From: Oscillospiraceae bacterium | Lineage (GTDB): Bacteria; Bacillota; Clostridia; Oscillospirales; Oscillospiraceae | Direction: 5' to 3' | Assembly (NCBI GenBank): GCA_017518225.1 | Contig: JAFWVV010000031.1 | Coordinates: 1-36,411, forward strand | Length of the DNA: 36,411 nucleotides | The notes under the pieces: model-generated | What the model was told of the DNA's origin: nothing | The model's database searches: none | Seen by the model: the letters and a program-made list of their open reading frames with translations, nothing else | Program-made: the position numbers and the translations under genes | Part shown: positions 8,001-15,853 of the stretch, in pieces | Position numbering within the stretch: the first letter of the stretch is position 1 | Layout of the letters: every line of letters begins with the position of its first letter

Positions 8001-8074
8001 GTCTTTCTCTCCTTTATCTTTCGGCAGTGCAGGTTTACACTGCAAATTTACATAATTTTGTTTACATAATCATA
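8001..8074 (-). promoter_or_regulatory. recA upstream region with repeated TTATGTAAA elements
   Basis: The 74-bp gap between prmC and recA carries, on the minus strand, two direct copies of ATTATGTAAA 14 bp apart (complements of 8061-8070 and 8047-8056) and a partial third, TGTAAAC (8033-8039). A 6-bp dyad GCAGTG/CACTGC lies beside the third. No good -35/-10 pair stands out, so recA may be read through from prmC or use an unusual promoter. Confidence 0.4.
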
Positions 8075-8929
8075 TCACATGATGCCGGCCACAACGCGAT
8101 CCACACCAAGCGTGTCACGTGTGCAGGCGGTGGCACGAAAACCGGCGGACAGCAGCATTTCGCTGACGGTCTCGGCCTGACCCTCGCCGACCTCAAAGAG
8201 CAGGATACCGCGCGGCGGCAAGAGGGATTTCCAGTGCTTGATAATCGCTTTGTAAAATTTCAGCCCGTCCTCACCGCCGTCGAGCGCCCAGATCGGCTCG
8301 TAGTCGCGCACGGAAGCATCCAGCTCCAGAATTTCGCTGCTGGCAATGTAGGGAGGATTGGCAACGATCATGTCGAACTGACCGATGCTCATGGGGGGAG
8401 AGGCGGTGGCGTCCGCCTGCAGGCAGTAGGAGCGCCCGCTCAAGCGATTTTGCGCGAGATTTTTCCGGCAGACCTCCAGCGCGCTGGCGCTGATATCCAC
8501 ACAGACGAGCCGTGTGGCAGGCAGCTCATGCCCGATGGCACAGGCGATACAGCCGCTGCCGCAGCAAAGATCGAGCACGCGCGCGTCCATTTTGCGGCCG
8601 GTCAGCAGTTTGATGGCGGCGTCCACCAGCACCTCGGTGTCCATGCGCGGAATCAGAACGTCCGGCGTGACGATCATGGGCAGTCCGTGAAATTCCCAGG
8701 AGCCGGTGATATAGGCGACCGGCTCTCCGGCCAGACGTCGGACGGTAAGCGCCGCGGTGTCTCGCTCCACCTGATCGGTGGTGTACAGGCGCATATCGCG
8801 CAGCAGCTCCTGCGTGCTTTTTCCAGCGGCGCAGGCGAGCAGGATGCGCGCCTCCAGCTGATAGGCTTCGACGCCGGCGTCGCGCAGGGCATTGCGCGTG
8901 GCAATCAGAATGTCGTTGTAGGTTTTCAC
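8075..8929 (-). CDS. prmC: Peptide chain release factor N5-glutamine methyltransferase PrmC
   Basis: A 284-residue SAM-dependent methyltransferase that modifies the GGQ glutamine of release factors. It shows the N-terminal helical domain, the SAM site VLDLCCGSGCIA and the catalytic VANPPYI motif. I choose the GTG at 8929: AAAGGAG sits 8 bp before it, whereas a TTG two codons earlier (8935) would be only 2 bp from the same site. It follows the DUF1385 gene by 18 bp. prmC usually sits with prfA; here prfA is not in the window. Confidence 0.93.
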   Translation of the reverse strand: MKTYNDILIATRNALRDAGVEAYQLEARILLACAAGKSTQELLRDMRLYTTDQVERDTAALTVRRLAGEPVAYITGSWEFHGLPMIVTPDVLIPRMDTEVLVDAAIKLLTGRKMDARVLDLCCGSGCIACAIGHELPATRLVCVDISASALEVCRKNLAQNRLSGRSYCLQADATASPPMSIGQFDMIVANPPYIASSEILELDASVRDYEPIWALDGGEDGLKFYKAIIKHWKSLLPPRGILLFEVGEGQAETVSEMLLSAGFRATACTRDTLGVDRVVAGIM

Positions 8930-8947
8930 GGGCAAGGCTCCTTTTGT

Positions 8948-9910
8948 TTACCAGGCGTCGCTGCCTTTTTCTTCGGGAATAACGAGCTGCAGCGCACGGA
9001 TCGCGACCTCAATCATGCCATCGTCGGGCTCGTTGGTGGTGATGTGCTGCAGCCATTTGCCGGGGGCGGAAAGAATGGCGGACAGCCAGTTGTCGTGCGC
9101 GCCGCACCAGCGGTTGATCTCGTAGCTGATGGCGACGACGACAGGCAGCAGCAGCAGATGCAGCAGCATGCGCAAAAGGCGCTGCCGGGCGGTGACGACC
9201 GAGTTGACGAGGATGCTGATGACAACGACGACCAGCAGAAAGCTGGTGCCGCAGCGGGGGTGAAAGCGGCTTTCCTCGCGCACGTTTTCCACGGTCAGCT
9301 CCTTGCCGCGCTCGTAGCAGAAGATGGATTTGTGCTCGGCGCCATGATAGGCAAAAAGCCGCTTTACGTCCTTGACGCGGCTGACAAGCGCCATATAGCC
9401 GAGCAAAATCGCAATGCGGATGACGCCCTCACAGAGATTGAGCAGCGGAACGCTGACGGCGGCGCTGTCTGCGCCGAAAAGGCGAAAGCCCAGCGCGACG
9501 AGCTCAACGGGAAGAAAGACGAAAAGAAATACAGACAGCAAGATCCCCAGCGCAACGGCGACGCCGATGATGAGCTTTTGCGCCTGTTCGGCCGGAAAAT
9601 GTTTTTCGATCCAGAGATCGAGCTTATCCGGCTCCCCCTGCAGCTCCGGCGGCTGCTGCTCAGCGGAATAAGTGAGAGCCTTCATGCCGTTGACCAGCGA
9701 GGATAAAAAGATCGCGCAGCCGCGAATAAGCGGCCAGCCCAGAATGGGATAGCGATCCTTGATGAATTTCAGATCCTCGAGCCTTTCAACAAGACCGTCG
9801 GCGCCGCGGCAGACGATGGCCTGCTTTTGGGGGCCGCGCATCAAAATACCCTTGATCAGCGCCTGACCGCCGATGCTGGTACGAAAAGAGCAGAAACTTT
9901 TATCTGACAT
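8948..9910 (-). CDS. DUF1385 family membrane protein (YqhQ-like)
   Basis: A 320-residue protein of the DUF1385 family, function unknown. It shows the family's start GGQALIKGILMRGP, the conserved AYHGAEHKSIFCYE and HPRCGTSF motifs, and about five hydrophobic segments including LIIGVAVALGILLSVFLF and LLVVVVISILVNSVV. The His/Glu/Cys-rich HGAEHK and HPRCG motifs suggest metal binding (inference). The ATG at 9910 follows GGAGAG and overlaps the end of the kinase gene by 11 bp. Placement next to prmC is seen in other Clostridia. Confidence 0.85.
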   Translation of the reverse strand: MSDKSFCSFRTSIGGQALIKGILMRGPQKQAIVCRGADGLVERLEDLKFIKDRYPILGWPLIRGCAIFLSSLVNGMKALTYSAEQQPPELQGEPDKLDLWIEKHFPAEQAQKLIIGVAVALGILLSVFLFVFLPVELVALGFRLFGADSAAVSVPLLNLCEGVIRIAILLGYMALVSRVKDVKRLFAYHGAEHKSIFCYERGKELTVENVREESRFHPRCGTSFLLVVVVISILVNSVVTARQRLLRMLLHLLLLPVVVAISYEINRWCGAHDNWLSAILSAPGKWLQHITTNEPDDGMIEVAIRALQLVIPEEKGSDAW

Positions 9911-10934
9911 TGGTCTCTCCGTTCTGCTGGGGCAGGAGAATGGTCACCAGACAGCCGCCTCCCTCAGCGTTTTCAATGCTCAGCTCACCGCCGTGGCGCG
10001 TTATGATTTCGTCGCAGACGGCCAGACCGATGCCGGTGCCACGGTTTTTGGAGCTGCCCTTGTAGAATTTTTCTTTGACGTGCGGCAGCTCTCCCTCGGG
10101 AATGCCCCGCCCGTGATCGCGGATGCGGATACAGACGCCGCGCGGAACCTCGGAGAGACTGACCTCAACCTTTTGACCCTCGCCGCCGTGCTTGACAGCG
10201 TTGTCCAGCAGATTCAAAAACACCTGCTTGAGCCGCTCCGGATCTCCCGGAATCAGCGGGATTTCAACAGGCGGCTGCTCATAGCTGACGAGCACGCCCG
10301 CCTGCTTCATCAGCTCTCCGTAGGTGAACAGCGCGTCTTCAAGTTCGGCGGCAATGTCGATCAGCTCGACGCGCAGGTTGAAGCGCCCGTCCTGAATACG
10401 GGCAAACTCCAGCATTTCCGCTACCATGCCGGTCAGGCGGTCTGCTTCCTTGGAGATGATATGGATGCCGCGCAGGGAGTCGCCCTGCACCGCGCTGTCG
10501 TAGGCGATGGTCTCCGCCCAGCCCTGAATGGCTGTCAGCGGCGTGCGCAGCTCGTGCGAGACCTGAGAAATAAACTCCGTGCGGGATTTTTCCGCCATGG
10601 CGACTTTTTCGCTCATGTTGTTGAGCTCGGCAGTCAGATGACCGATCTCATTGTCGTAGCTCTGTTCGATTCGCGCGCCGTAGCTTCCCTCGGCGATGCG
10701 CCGGGCAGCGCCCGTCATGTCACGGATCGGGTCGGAGACGAAGCGCCAGAACCAGAGGTTGAGCAAAACAAGATAGGCGCCAAGCAGAATAAGAATCAAA
10801 ATTGACGGCACAATCCAGCCGCGGGAGAGAAACAGCACCGTCAACAGCAAAAACAGCAATGCGGCGACGCTCGATAACAGCAATTGTATTTTTAGCTGTT
10901 TGAATATTTTTAATATCGTGTTGAAATTGATCAT
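9900..10934 (-). CDS. Sensor histidine kinase of a two-component system
   Basis: A 344-residue membrane kinase. Two transmembrane helices at about 15-36 and 40-62 are separated by only a few residues, so there is no extracytoplasmic sensor domain. A HAMP domain (about 62-112) follows, then HisKA with phospho-accepting His127 in SQVSHELRTPLTAI, and HATPase_c with an N box (LLDNAVKHG), DHGRGIP and GTGIGLAV. I chose the ATG at 10934, which has AGGATGG upstream; an in-frame ATG at 10943 lacks a spaced site. It is paired with the response regulator gene upstream, separated by a hairpin. With so small a sensor it may detect membrane or wall state. Confidence 0.9.
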   Translation of the reverse strand: MINFNTILKIFKQLKIQLLLSSVAALLFLLLTVLFLSRGWIVPSILILILLGAYLVLLNLWFWRFVSDPIRDMTGAARRIAEGSYGARIEQSYDNEIGHLTAELNNMSEKVAMAEKSRTEFISQVSHELRTPLTAIQGWAETIAYDSAVQGDSLRGIHIISKEADRLTGMVAEMLEFARIQDGRFNLRVELIDIAAELEDALFTYGELMKQAGVLVSYEQPPVEIPLIPGDPERLKQVFLNLLDNAVKHGGEGQKVEVSLSEVPRGVCIRIRDHGRGIPEGELPHVKEKFYKGSSKNRGTGIGLAVCDEIITRHGGELSIENAEGGGCLVTILLPQQNGETNVR

Positions 10935-10992
10935 GAATACCATCCTAATGCGCGTTTGGCGACGGCGCGCGATACGCCCTTAATTATCAAAA

Positions 10993-11020
10993 CGGGCCGC
11001 TTTCCGGAGAGAGCGGCCCG
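10993..11020 (-). terminator. Intercistronic hairpin between response regulator and kinase
   Basis: A perfect 9-bp GC-rich stem (10993-11001 with 11012-11020), followed on the minus strand by GTTTTGAT. The U tract is short, so it may be a leaky terminator or mRNA-processing site that lowers kinase relative to regulator expression. Confidence 0.55.
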
Positions 11021-11035
11021 CAAGAGGAGCGTGGC

Positions 11036-11722
11036 TCAATAGCCCCATTTATAGCCGTAGCCCCAGACCGTGGTCAAAAACTCCGGCTCCGTCGGATCCG
11101 CCTCGATCTTGATGCGCAAACGGCGAATGTTCACGTCAACGGTTTTGAGTTCGCCGGTGAAATCACTGCCCCAGACGGCGGCGAGAATGTCCTCGCGGCT
11201 CATGGCCTTGCCGGGGTTTTCCATAAATAAGCGCATCAGCAAATACTCGATCTGGGTCAGCTTCAGACGCTGGCCGCCTTTCTCCAGCGTGCGGTTACGC
11301 GTGTTGAGCAGGAAGGGGCCGCTGACGATTTCGTTGGAGGCCTTTTCGTCGTCAATGCCAAGACGACGGATCAGCGCGTCGACACGCGCAGTCAGCTCCG
11401 CCGGGGAAAAGGGCTTTGTTACGTAGTCGTCCGCCCCGGTCATCAGGCCGGTGACCTTGTCGATTTCCTGATCTTTGGCTGTGAGCATGATAATACCCAT
11501 TTTCGAACCCGTGGCGCGGATACGGCGGCAGACTTCAAAGCCGTCGATATCCGGCAGCATTACGTCCAGCAGCGCCAGGCAGATATCCGGGTTGACCTTG
11601 AGCTTTTCCAAAGCCATCATACCGTTTTCCGCCTCAATCGGCTCAAAGCCGCTCCGGCGCAGATTGATGACGACGAAGCTGCGGATGTTGGCTTCATCCT
11701 CCAGAACAAGGATTTTCTTCAT
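11036..11722 (-). CDS. OmpR/PhoB-family response regulator
   Basis: A 228-residue DNA-binding regulator. The receiver domain (1-115) carries the acidic pair in LEDE, phospho-acceptor Asp53 in LLDVMLPD, and Lys103 in YVTKPF. A winged-helix Trans_reg_C domain (about 130-226) ends in VWGYGYKWGY, typical of the PhoB group. A leader of about 95 nt separates a TATAAT extended -10 from the ATG. It is first in the minus-strand run and is the likely partner of the kinase just downstream. Targets are not evident. Confidence 0.93.
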   Translation of the reverse strand: MKKILVLEDEANIRSFVVINLRRSGFEPIEAENGMMALEKLKVNPDICLALLDVMLPDIDGFEVCRRIRATGSKMGIIMLTAKDQEIDKVTGLMTGADDYVTKPFSPAELTARVDALIRRLGIDDEKASNEIVSGPFLLNTRNRTLEKGGQRLKLTQIEYLLMRLFMENPGKAMSREDILAAVWGSDFTGELKTVDVNIRRLRIKIEADPTEPEFLTTVWGYGYKWGY

Positions 11723-11823
11723 GGTGGCGATCTCCTTTCGTGCAAGGGAAAACTAAACGCTTGTCTGCCGGGCGCACGACGCGCTGGACAGGACAAGAAA
11801 GCATGCAGACACTTATCTCACAC

Positions 11824-11832
11824 ATTATAACA
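11824..11832 (-). promoter_or_regulatory. Extended -10 promoter for the response regulator
   Basis: The minus strand reads TGT-TATAAT (complement of 11824-11832). No good -35 hexamer is seen 17 bp upstream, as is usual for extended -10 promoters. Confidence 0.45.
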
Positions 11833-11958
11833 TACATTTTACCGTTTTGGTAGCTAAAGTTGCAAAAAAGTTTTTTGATTTTATAAAATAATGACAGAGA
11901 AACAGCATTATGTAAACAAAACGGGAGAAAAGAAGGGTCGAAAACTCAAAATGCCGTA

Positions 11959-11987
11959 TCGACGACAGAGGAAATGTGTGGTATACT
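11959..11987 (+). promoter_or_regulatory. Promoter for pepT
   Basis: TCGACG (11959-11964), a 17-bp spacer and TATACT (11982-11987), with TGG immediately upstream of the -10. It lies about 57 bp before the pepT ATG. Confidence 0.55.
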
Positions 11988-12043
11988 GAATTTGAAATTG
12001 AGCGCGCAGGGCGCGGCTCAGCATAGAAGGAGGAAGGTCTGAG

Positions 12044-13261
12044 ATGACAGCCTTGGAAAGATTTATTCACTATGTCAAAATTCATACGGCGAGCGCGGAG
12101 GATACAAACTGTACGCCGAGCACGCAGAGACAGTTTGATCTGTCCCGCGTCCTGGAGCGAGAGATGAAGGAGATGGGGATGCAGGAGGTCTTTGTGGACG
12201 AGCATGCCTACGTCTACGGCTTTTTGGAAGCGACGCCGGGCTGTGAAAACAAGCCGTCCATCGGTTTCGTTGCTCATCTGGACACCGTGCCCGACTTCTC
12301 CGGAGAAAACGTGCAGCCGCAGATCATTGAAAACTACGACGGGGGCGAGGTGAAGCTCGGTACGAGCGGCCGTGTGCTCTCGCCGGCAGATTTTCCGCAC
12401 CTGCCTGCGCTGAAGGGACAAACCCTGATCACGACCGACGGTACGACGGTGCTCGGTGCGGATGATAAGGCGGGCGTGGCCGCGATCATGACGGCCTGCG
12501 AGACGCTGATCCGGGAAAACCGCCCGCATGGGCGGATCGCCGTTTGCTTCACGCCGGACGAGGAGATCGGCCACGGCGCATCGCTGTTGGATCTGGATCG
12601 CTTTGGCGTGGACTTTGCGTACACGGTGGACGGCGGAGAGCTGGAGGAGATCAACTATGAGACCTTCAACGCGGCCAGTGCCAGGTGGGAGATCGAGGGC
12701 TACAACATCCACCCGGGCAGCGCAAAAAACAAGATGATCAACGCCTGCCTCGTTGCCATGGAGATCAACGCCATGCTGCCCGCCGGAGACACCCCGGCGC
12801 ATACCGAGGGGCATGAGGGCTTTTTCCACCTTACGGATATGAGCGGCACGGTGGAGAAGGCGTCTTTGAGCTACATCATCCGTGACCATGACGCGCAGCG
12901 TCTCGCTGCGCGCAAGGATACCCTGCGCCATATCGAGGCTCTGATCAATGATAAATACGGCGCAGGCACCGTAAAGCTTAGCATGCATGACCAGTACCGC
13001 AACATGGCGGAGATCGTGCTGGAGCACCCGGAGATTCTTCGCCTCGCGGAGGCTGCGATCCGCGGTCTCGGGAAAGAACCGAAGGCAGAGCCGGTGCGCG
13101 GCGGTACGGACGGGGCACAGCTCAGCTTCCGTGGCTTGCCCTGCCCGAATCTCGGCACAGGCGGCTACGCCTTTCATGGCCCCTACGAGCATGCAACTGC
13201 CGAGGGCATTGAGGGCGCTGCACAGATTGTACTTGGGATTGCAGCAGAGAACGTTAAGTAA
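12044..13261 (+). CDS. pepT: Peptidase T (tripeptide aminopeptidase)
   Basis: A 405-residue M20B zinc aminopeptidase that removes the N-terminal residue from tripeptides in the cytoplasm. Metal-binding motifs are AHLDTVPD, LGADDKAGVAA and TPDEEIGHGA; GGTDGAQLSFRGLPCPNLGTG near the C-terminus is also a family hallmark. The ATG follows AGGAGGAAGG. The gene is followed by a 165-bp gap and then a wall-dipeptide hydrolase, which suggests a local theme of peptide scavenging. Confidence 0.95.
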   Translation: MTALERFIHYVKIHTASAEDTNCTPSTQRQFDLSRVLEREMKEMGMQEVFVDEHAYVYGFLEATPGCENKPSIGFVAHLDTVPDFSGENVQPQIIENYDGGEVKLGTSGRVLSPADFPHLPALKGQTLITTDGTTVLGADDKAGVAAIMTACETLIRENRPHGRIAVCFTPDEEIGHGASLLDLDRFGVDFAYTVDGGELEEINYETFNAASARWEIEGYNIHPGSAKNKMINACLVAMEINAMLPAGDTPAHTEGHEGFFHLTDMSGTVEKASLSYIIRDHDAQRLAARKDTLRHIEALINDKYGAGTVKLSMHDQYRNMAEIVLEHPEILRLAEAAIRGLGKEPKAEPVRGGTDGAQLSFRGLPCPNLGTGGYAFHGPYEHATAEGIEGAAQIVLGIAAENVK

Positions 13262-13426
13262 ACATAAAAATGTAAACTTAATATTATTTACGTATTGTTG
13301 TTTACATAATATTAAACTGTTTGCCCTTTGCTTTTCAAAACGGCAGCAAGGCTTTCCGCGGATGAAAGCGAATGCATACTGGCGAGGCTTCGCGCACAGC
13401 GCGGACGAGGAACGGAGAGAAGCACA
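13262..13426 (+). promoter_or_regulatory. Intergenic cluster of TGTAAAC/GTTTACA elements
   Basis: The pepT-dipeptidase gap starts AT-rich and contains TGTAAAC (13271-13277), TTTAC (13288-13292) and GTTTACATAAT (13300-13310). The first and last are in inverted orientation. No convincing -35/-10 pair was found. It could be a regulator site or part of a dispersed motif family. Confidence 0.35.
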
Positions 13427-14677
13427 GTGAAAAAATATGTCCCTCTGCTGATGGTTTTGTGCATATTGATTTTGCTGACGGCGGTTGTCGTACAGCTCGA
13501 GCGTATGATCAGAGACTGGATGATCAGCGCGCCGGAGCATGAGACGCTTGTGACTTCTGCGCCGGGTGATACGGCTGCGACGGCTGAGCCGCTGCAGGAG
13601 ACGCCGGACGAGCGCAGCAGCTATCTTGTCGCCGTAGACCAATGTCCTTATTTTCCGGAGCCGGGGCGCGCGGATCAATCGCCGCTTGGCGCGCTCTCAC
13701 GCGGCACGCTCGTTTCCTGCGAACGACTGGAGGGGCAGTGGATGCTGGCCTCCTTTGCCAACGGAGAAGAGGCCTGGATATACTTGTGGTATCTGGAGGC
13801 CTGTGACGCCGCGCTTGCGCAGCAGCAGGAGATGGACGCTCTGCGCGTACAGACGGAGCGAGAGAGCTTTGTTCCCGTTGAGGGGGAGCCATGGTATGTC
13901 TGCACCGCGAGCATTTTGCAATGCCGTGCCGAGCCGACGGATGACGCCTTTGTGTTGACCAATATCCAGGCAGGAACAAAAGTGGCGGTTTTTGGGCGAG
14001 ACGGTGCGTATCTGCTGTGCCGTTTGCCTGGTGGGAAATGCTGCTACTGTCTGGGCGACTGGCTGGTGAGAGACGGTCAGTACGTATCCTATCCGGGGGC
14101 GGTGGATCTGCGGCTTTATTTGCCTTTGGCGGAGTTTGAGCTGCTTTTTGCTTCCCCCAACAATATCACGGGTCACGCCATGTACGAGCCGATTCCTCTG
14201 CTGGAGGAGGAGACCGCGCAGCACCTGCGAACGGCCTATCACCGCTTCCGGGAGGACGGCTACACCATCAAAATATACGACGCGTATCGCCCCTTCAGCG
14301 CGCAGGTTCAGTTGTATGAGATCGTCAAGGACTCCAATTTCATCGCCGATCCGAGCTACGGCGGCTCCTGGCATCAGCGCGGGCGGGCGGTGGACATGTC
14401 GCTGATCGAAATCGCAACCGGACGTGAGCTGGAAATGCCGACGCCGATGCATACCTTCAATATGTCTGCCGCGCGCTTTCAAAGCGGAAACTGGACGGAG
14501 GAGGCGCGACGAAACGTAGAGTATATGACGAAGGTGATGCAGGAGGCCGGCTTTGGCATCCTCGGTACGGAGTGGTGGCATTTTGAATACCTCGAGCCGG
14601 GCAACTATCTGGATAAGGAGATCGATCTGGCCTCGCTGCCCACGATTGATCTCATGGATACTCTGACCAAGGGCTAA
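13427..14677 (+). CDS. Membrane-anchored VanX-type D-Ala-D-Ala dipeptidase with N-terminal SH3-like region
   Basis: A 416-residue protein starting at GTG 13427, seven bases after GGAGAG; an upstream in-frame extension is unlikely because it lacks a ribosome site. Residues 4-24 form one transmembrane helix or uncleaved signal anchor. Residues 60-215 appear to be two SH3-like beta modules (Cys- and Trp-rich) outside the cell. The catalytic M15D domain (about 225-400) has Arg288 in YDAYRP, His316 and Asp323 in SWHQRGRAVD, and Glu382 and His385 in TEWWHF. All VanX catalytic and zinc residues are therefore present. It differs from the lipoprotein at 1779, where the SH3-like domain is C-terminal. 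A wall-peptide recycling role is inferred. Confidence 0.85.
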   Translation: MKKYVPLLMVLCILILLTAVVVQLERMIRDWMISAPEHETLVTSAPGDTAATAEPLQETPDERSSYLVAVDQCPYFPEPGRADQSPLGALSRGTLVSCERLEGQWMLASFANGEEAWIYLWYLEACDAALAQQQEMDALRVQTERESFVPVEGEPWYVCTASILQCRAEPTDDAFVLTNIQAGTKVAVFGRDGAYLLCRLPGGKCCYCLGDWLVRDGQYVSYPGAVDLRLYLPLAEFELLFASPNNITGHAMYEPIPLLEEETAQHLRTAYHRFREDGYTIKIYDAYRPFSAQVQLYEIVKDSNFIADPSYGGSWHQRGRAVDMSLIEIATGRELEMPTPMHTFNMSAARFQSGNWTEEARRNVEYMTKVMQEAGFGILGTEWWHFEYLEPGNYLDKEIDLASLPTIDLMDTLTKG

Positions 14678-14737
14678 GGGAAAAGACTGGTTTACATAAT
14701 TTTTGTTATCAAAGAATAAAACGGTTGAATTAGTTTA

Positions 14738-14783
14738 CATAACGAAAAACACGCCCGGAGATCCGGGCGTGTTTTTCGTTATG
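14738..14783. terminator. Bidirectional terminator
   Basis: A perfect 21-bp stem (14738-14758 with 14763-14783) with loop AGAT. The arms contain AAAAACACGCCCGG and its complement, so both strands end in a T tract. It separates the converging dipeptidase and hydroxy-acid dehydrogenase genes. Confidence 0.9.
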
Positions 14784-14819
14784 GTTTCTATTCGATTGCA
14801 CGAGATGGACAGCGTGCGC

Positions 14820-15839
14820 TTACGGCAGCCAAATCTTGTCGCGGCTGATGTCCGCGAGTGTGGCAGCGCCGCACATCTGCATGGTGGATTTCAGCTCGCC
14901 GATGATGCGCTCAAGGTAGACCTTGACGCCTTCCTCCGCGCCGCCGTAGATCATGTTGACGATCGGGCGGCCGATCAGCACAGCGTCGGCGCCGAGAGCG
15001 AGCGCACGGAACACGTCTACGCCGGAGCGGATGCCGCCGTCGACAAAGATGACGGTCTGGCCCTTGACGGCCTCAACGATGGCGGGCAGCACCTCGGCGG
15101 TGGAGGGGACGCCGCCCTGCACGCGCCCGCCGTGGTTTGATACGACGATGCCTGCGGCACCAGCCTCCACGGCCTTTTTCGCGCCCGTGGCAGTCATGAT
15201 TCCTTTGATGATAAAGGGGCGTCCGGCGTAGTCAATGATCTCGCGCATTTCACCAACGGATTTACTTCCGGCGTTGGGGTTCATCGCCTTGAGGAAGGGG
15301 AGGCCCGCGCCGTCGACGTCCATCGCGGCGGCGAAGACCTTGTGCTCTTTGATGTAGTCAAGTTTTTCAAAAACAGCCTCTTTGTTCCAGGGCTTGATGG
15401 TTGGTATGCCAAGCCCGCCGACGCCGTCCATGTCGCGCACGGCGCTCTGCATGACGGAGGGGTTGACACCGTCGCCGGTGAAGGCGGCCACGCCGTAGTC
15501 CGCGGCGGCTTTGACCAGAATGCTGTTGTAGCCGAGGTCGTTGTACTTTGGCCCGTAGTGCATGTCGAGCGCGCCGATGGGAGCGGCGAAGATCGGCGCG
15601 GCAAAGTCGCGGCCAAAGAGACGGAAGCTGACGTCGGGATCGGCGTTGGGAACGAGCGTGTCCATGTTGACGCAGATCTCCTGCCATTTGTCGAAATTGC
15701 GCGCGGCGACATTGCCGGGGTACTTGCAGCCGGGGCCGGGCATCCGGTTGCCGCAGGCGCGGCCGTTGCAGACAGGACAGTTTTTGCAGAATTCTTTGAC
15801 GTGCTCGCGGGCAGCCTCGTGGATTTCCTGATAATTCAT
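14820..15839 (-). CDS. FMN-dependent alpha-hydroxy-acid dehydrogenase/oxidase family protein
   Basis: A 339-residue TIM-barrel flavoprotein of the lactate/glycolate oxidase family, which oxidises 2-hydroxy acids. The FMN and substrate motif VSNHGGRVQGG contains the catalytic His, followed by FVDGGIRSGVDVFRALALGA and IGRP at the FMN phosphate site. The N-terminus has a Cys-rich stretch (CKNCPVCNGRACGNRMPGPG) absent from classical oxidases but usual in the clostridial subgroup; it may hold a cluster or metal (inference). The substrate cannot be told from sequence, and lactate is a guess. It is 14 bp downstream of the radical SAM gene, with AAAGGGG before its ATG. Confidence 0.85.
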   Translation of the reverse strand: MNYQEIHEAAREHVKEFCKNCPVCNGRACGNRMPGPGCKYPGNVAARNFDKWQEICVNMDTLVPNADPDVSFRLFGRDFAAPIFAAPIGALDMHYGPKYNDLGYNSILVKAAADYGVAAFTGDGVNPSVMQSAVRDMDGVGGLGIPTIKPWNKEAVFEKLDYIKEHKVFAAAMDVDGAGLPFLKAMNPNAGSKSVGEMREIIDYAGRPFIIKGIMTATGAKKAVEAGAAGIVVSNHGGRVQGGVPSTAEVLPAIVEAVKGQTVIFVDGGIRSGVDVFRALALGADAVLIGRPIVNMIYGGAEEGVKVYLERIIGELKSTMQMCGAATLADISRDKIWLP

Positions 15840-15853
15840 GATACATTTCCCCT

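Larger units (their letters stand above)
11723..12043. other. Divergent intergenic region
   Basis: Lies between the response regulator and pepT. It holds a minus-strand extended -10, a plus-strand promoter and one ATTATGTAAAC element (11907-11917). No gene is seen. Confidence 0.6.

Noticed and set aside
8001-8074. SOS (LexA) box upstream of recA
   Set aside because: No CGAAC-N4-GTTCG-like dyad could be found; the repeats there are TTATGTAAA direct repeats instead.
7973-9706. 577-codon plus-strand frame opposite prmC and the DUF1385 gene
   Set aside because: Shadow frame; both minus-strand genes have strong family motifs and ribosome sites.
13328-13426. N-terminal extension of the second dipeptidase
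   Set aside because: The upstream part has no ribosome site and is polar; starting at GTG 13427 gives a proper signal anchor with a well-spaced GGAGAG.
11825-13678. 617-codon minus-strand frame opposite pepT
   Set aside because: Crosses the pepT promoter and gene; pepT is unmistakable and this frame has no motif or ribosome site.
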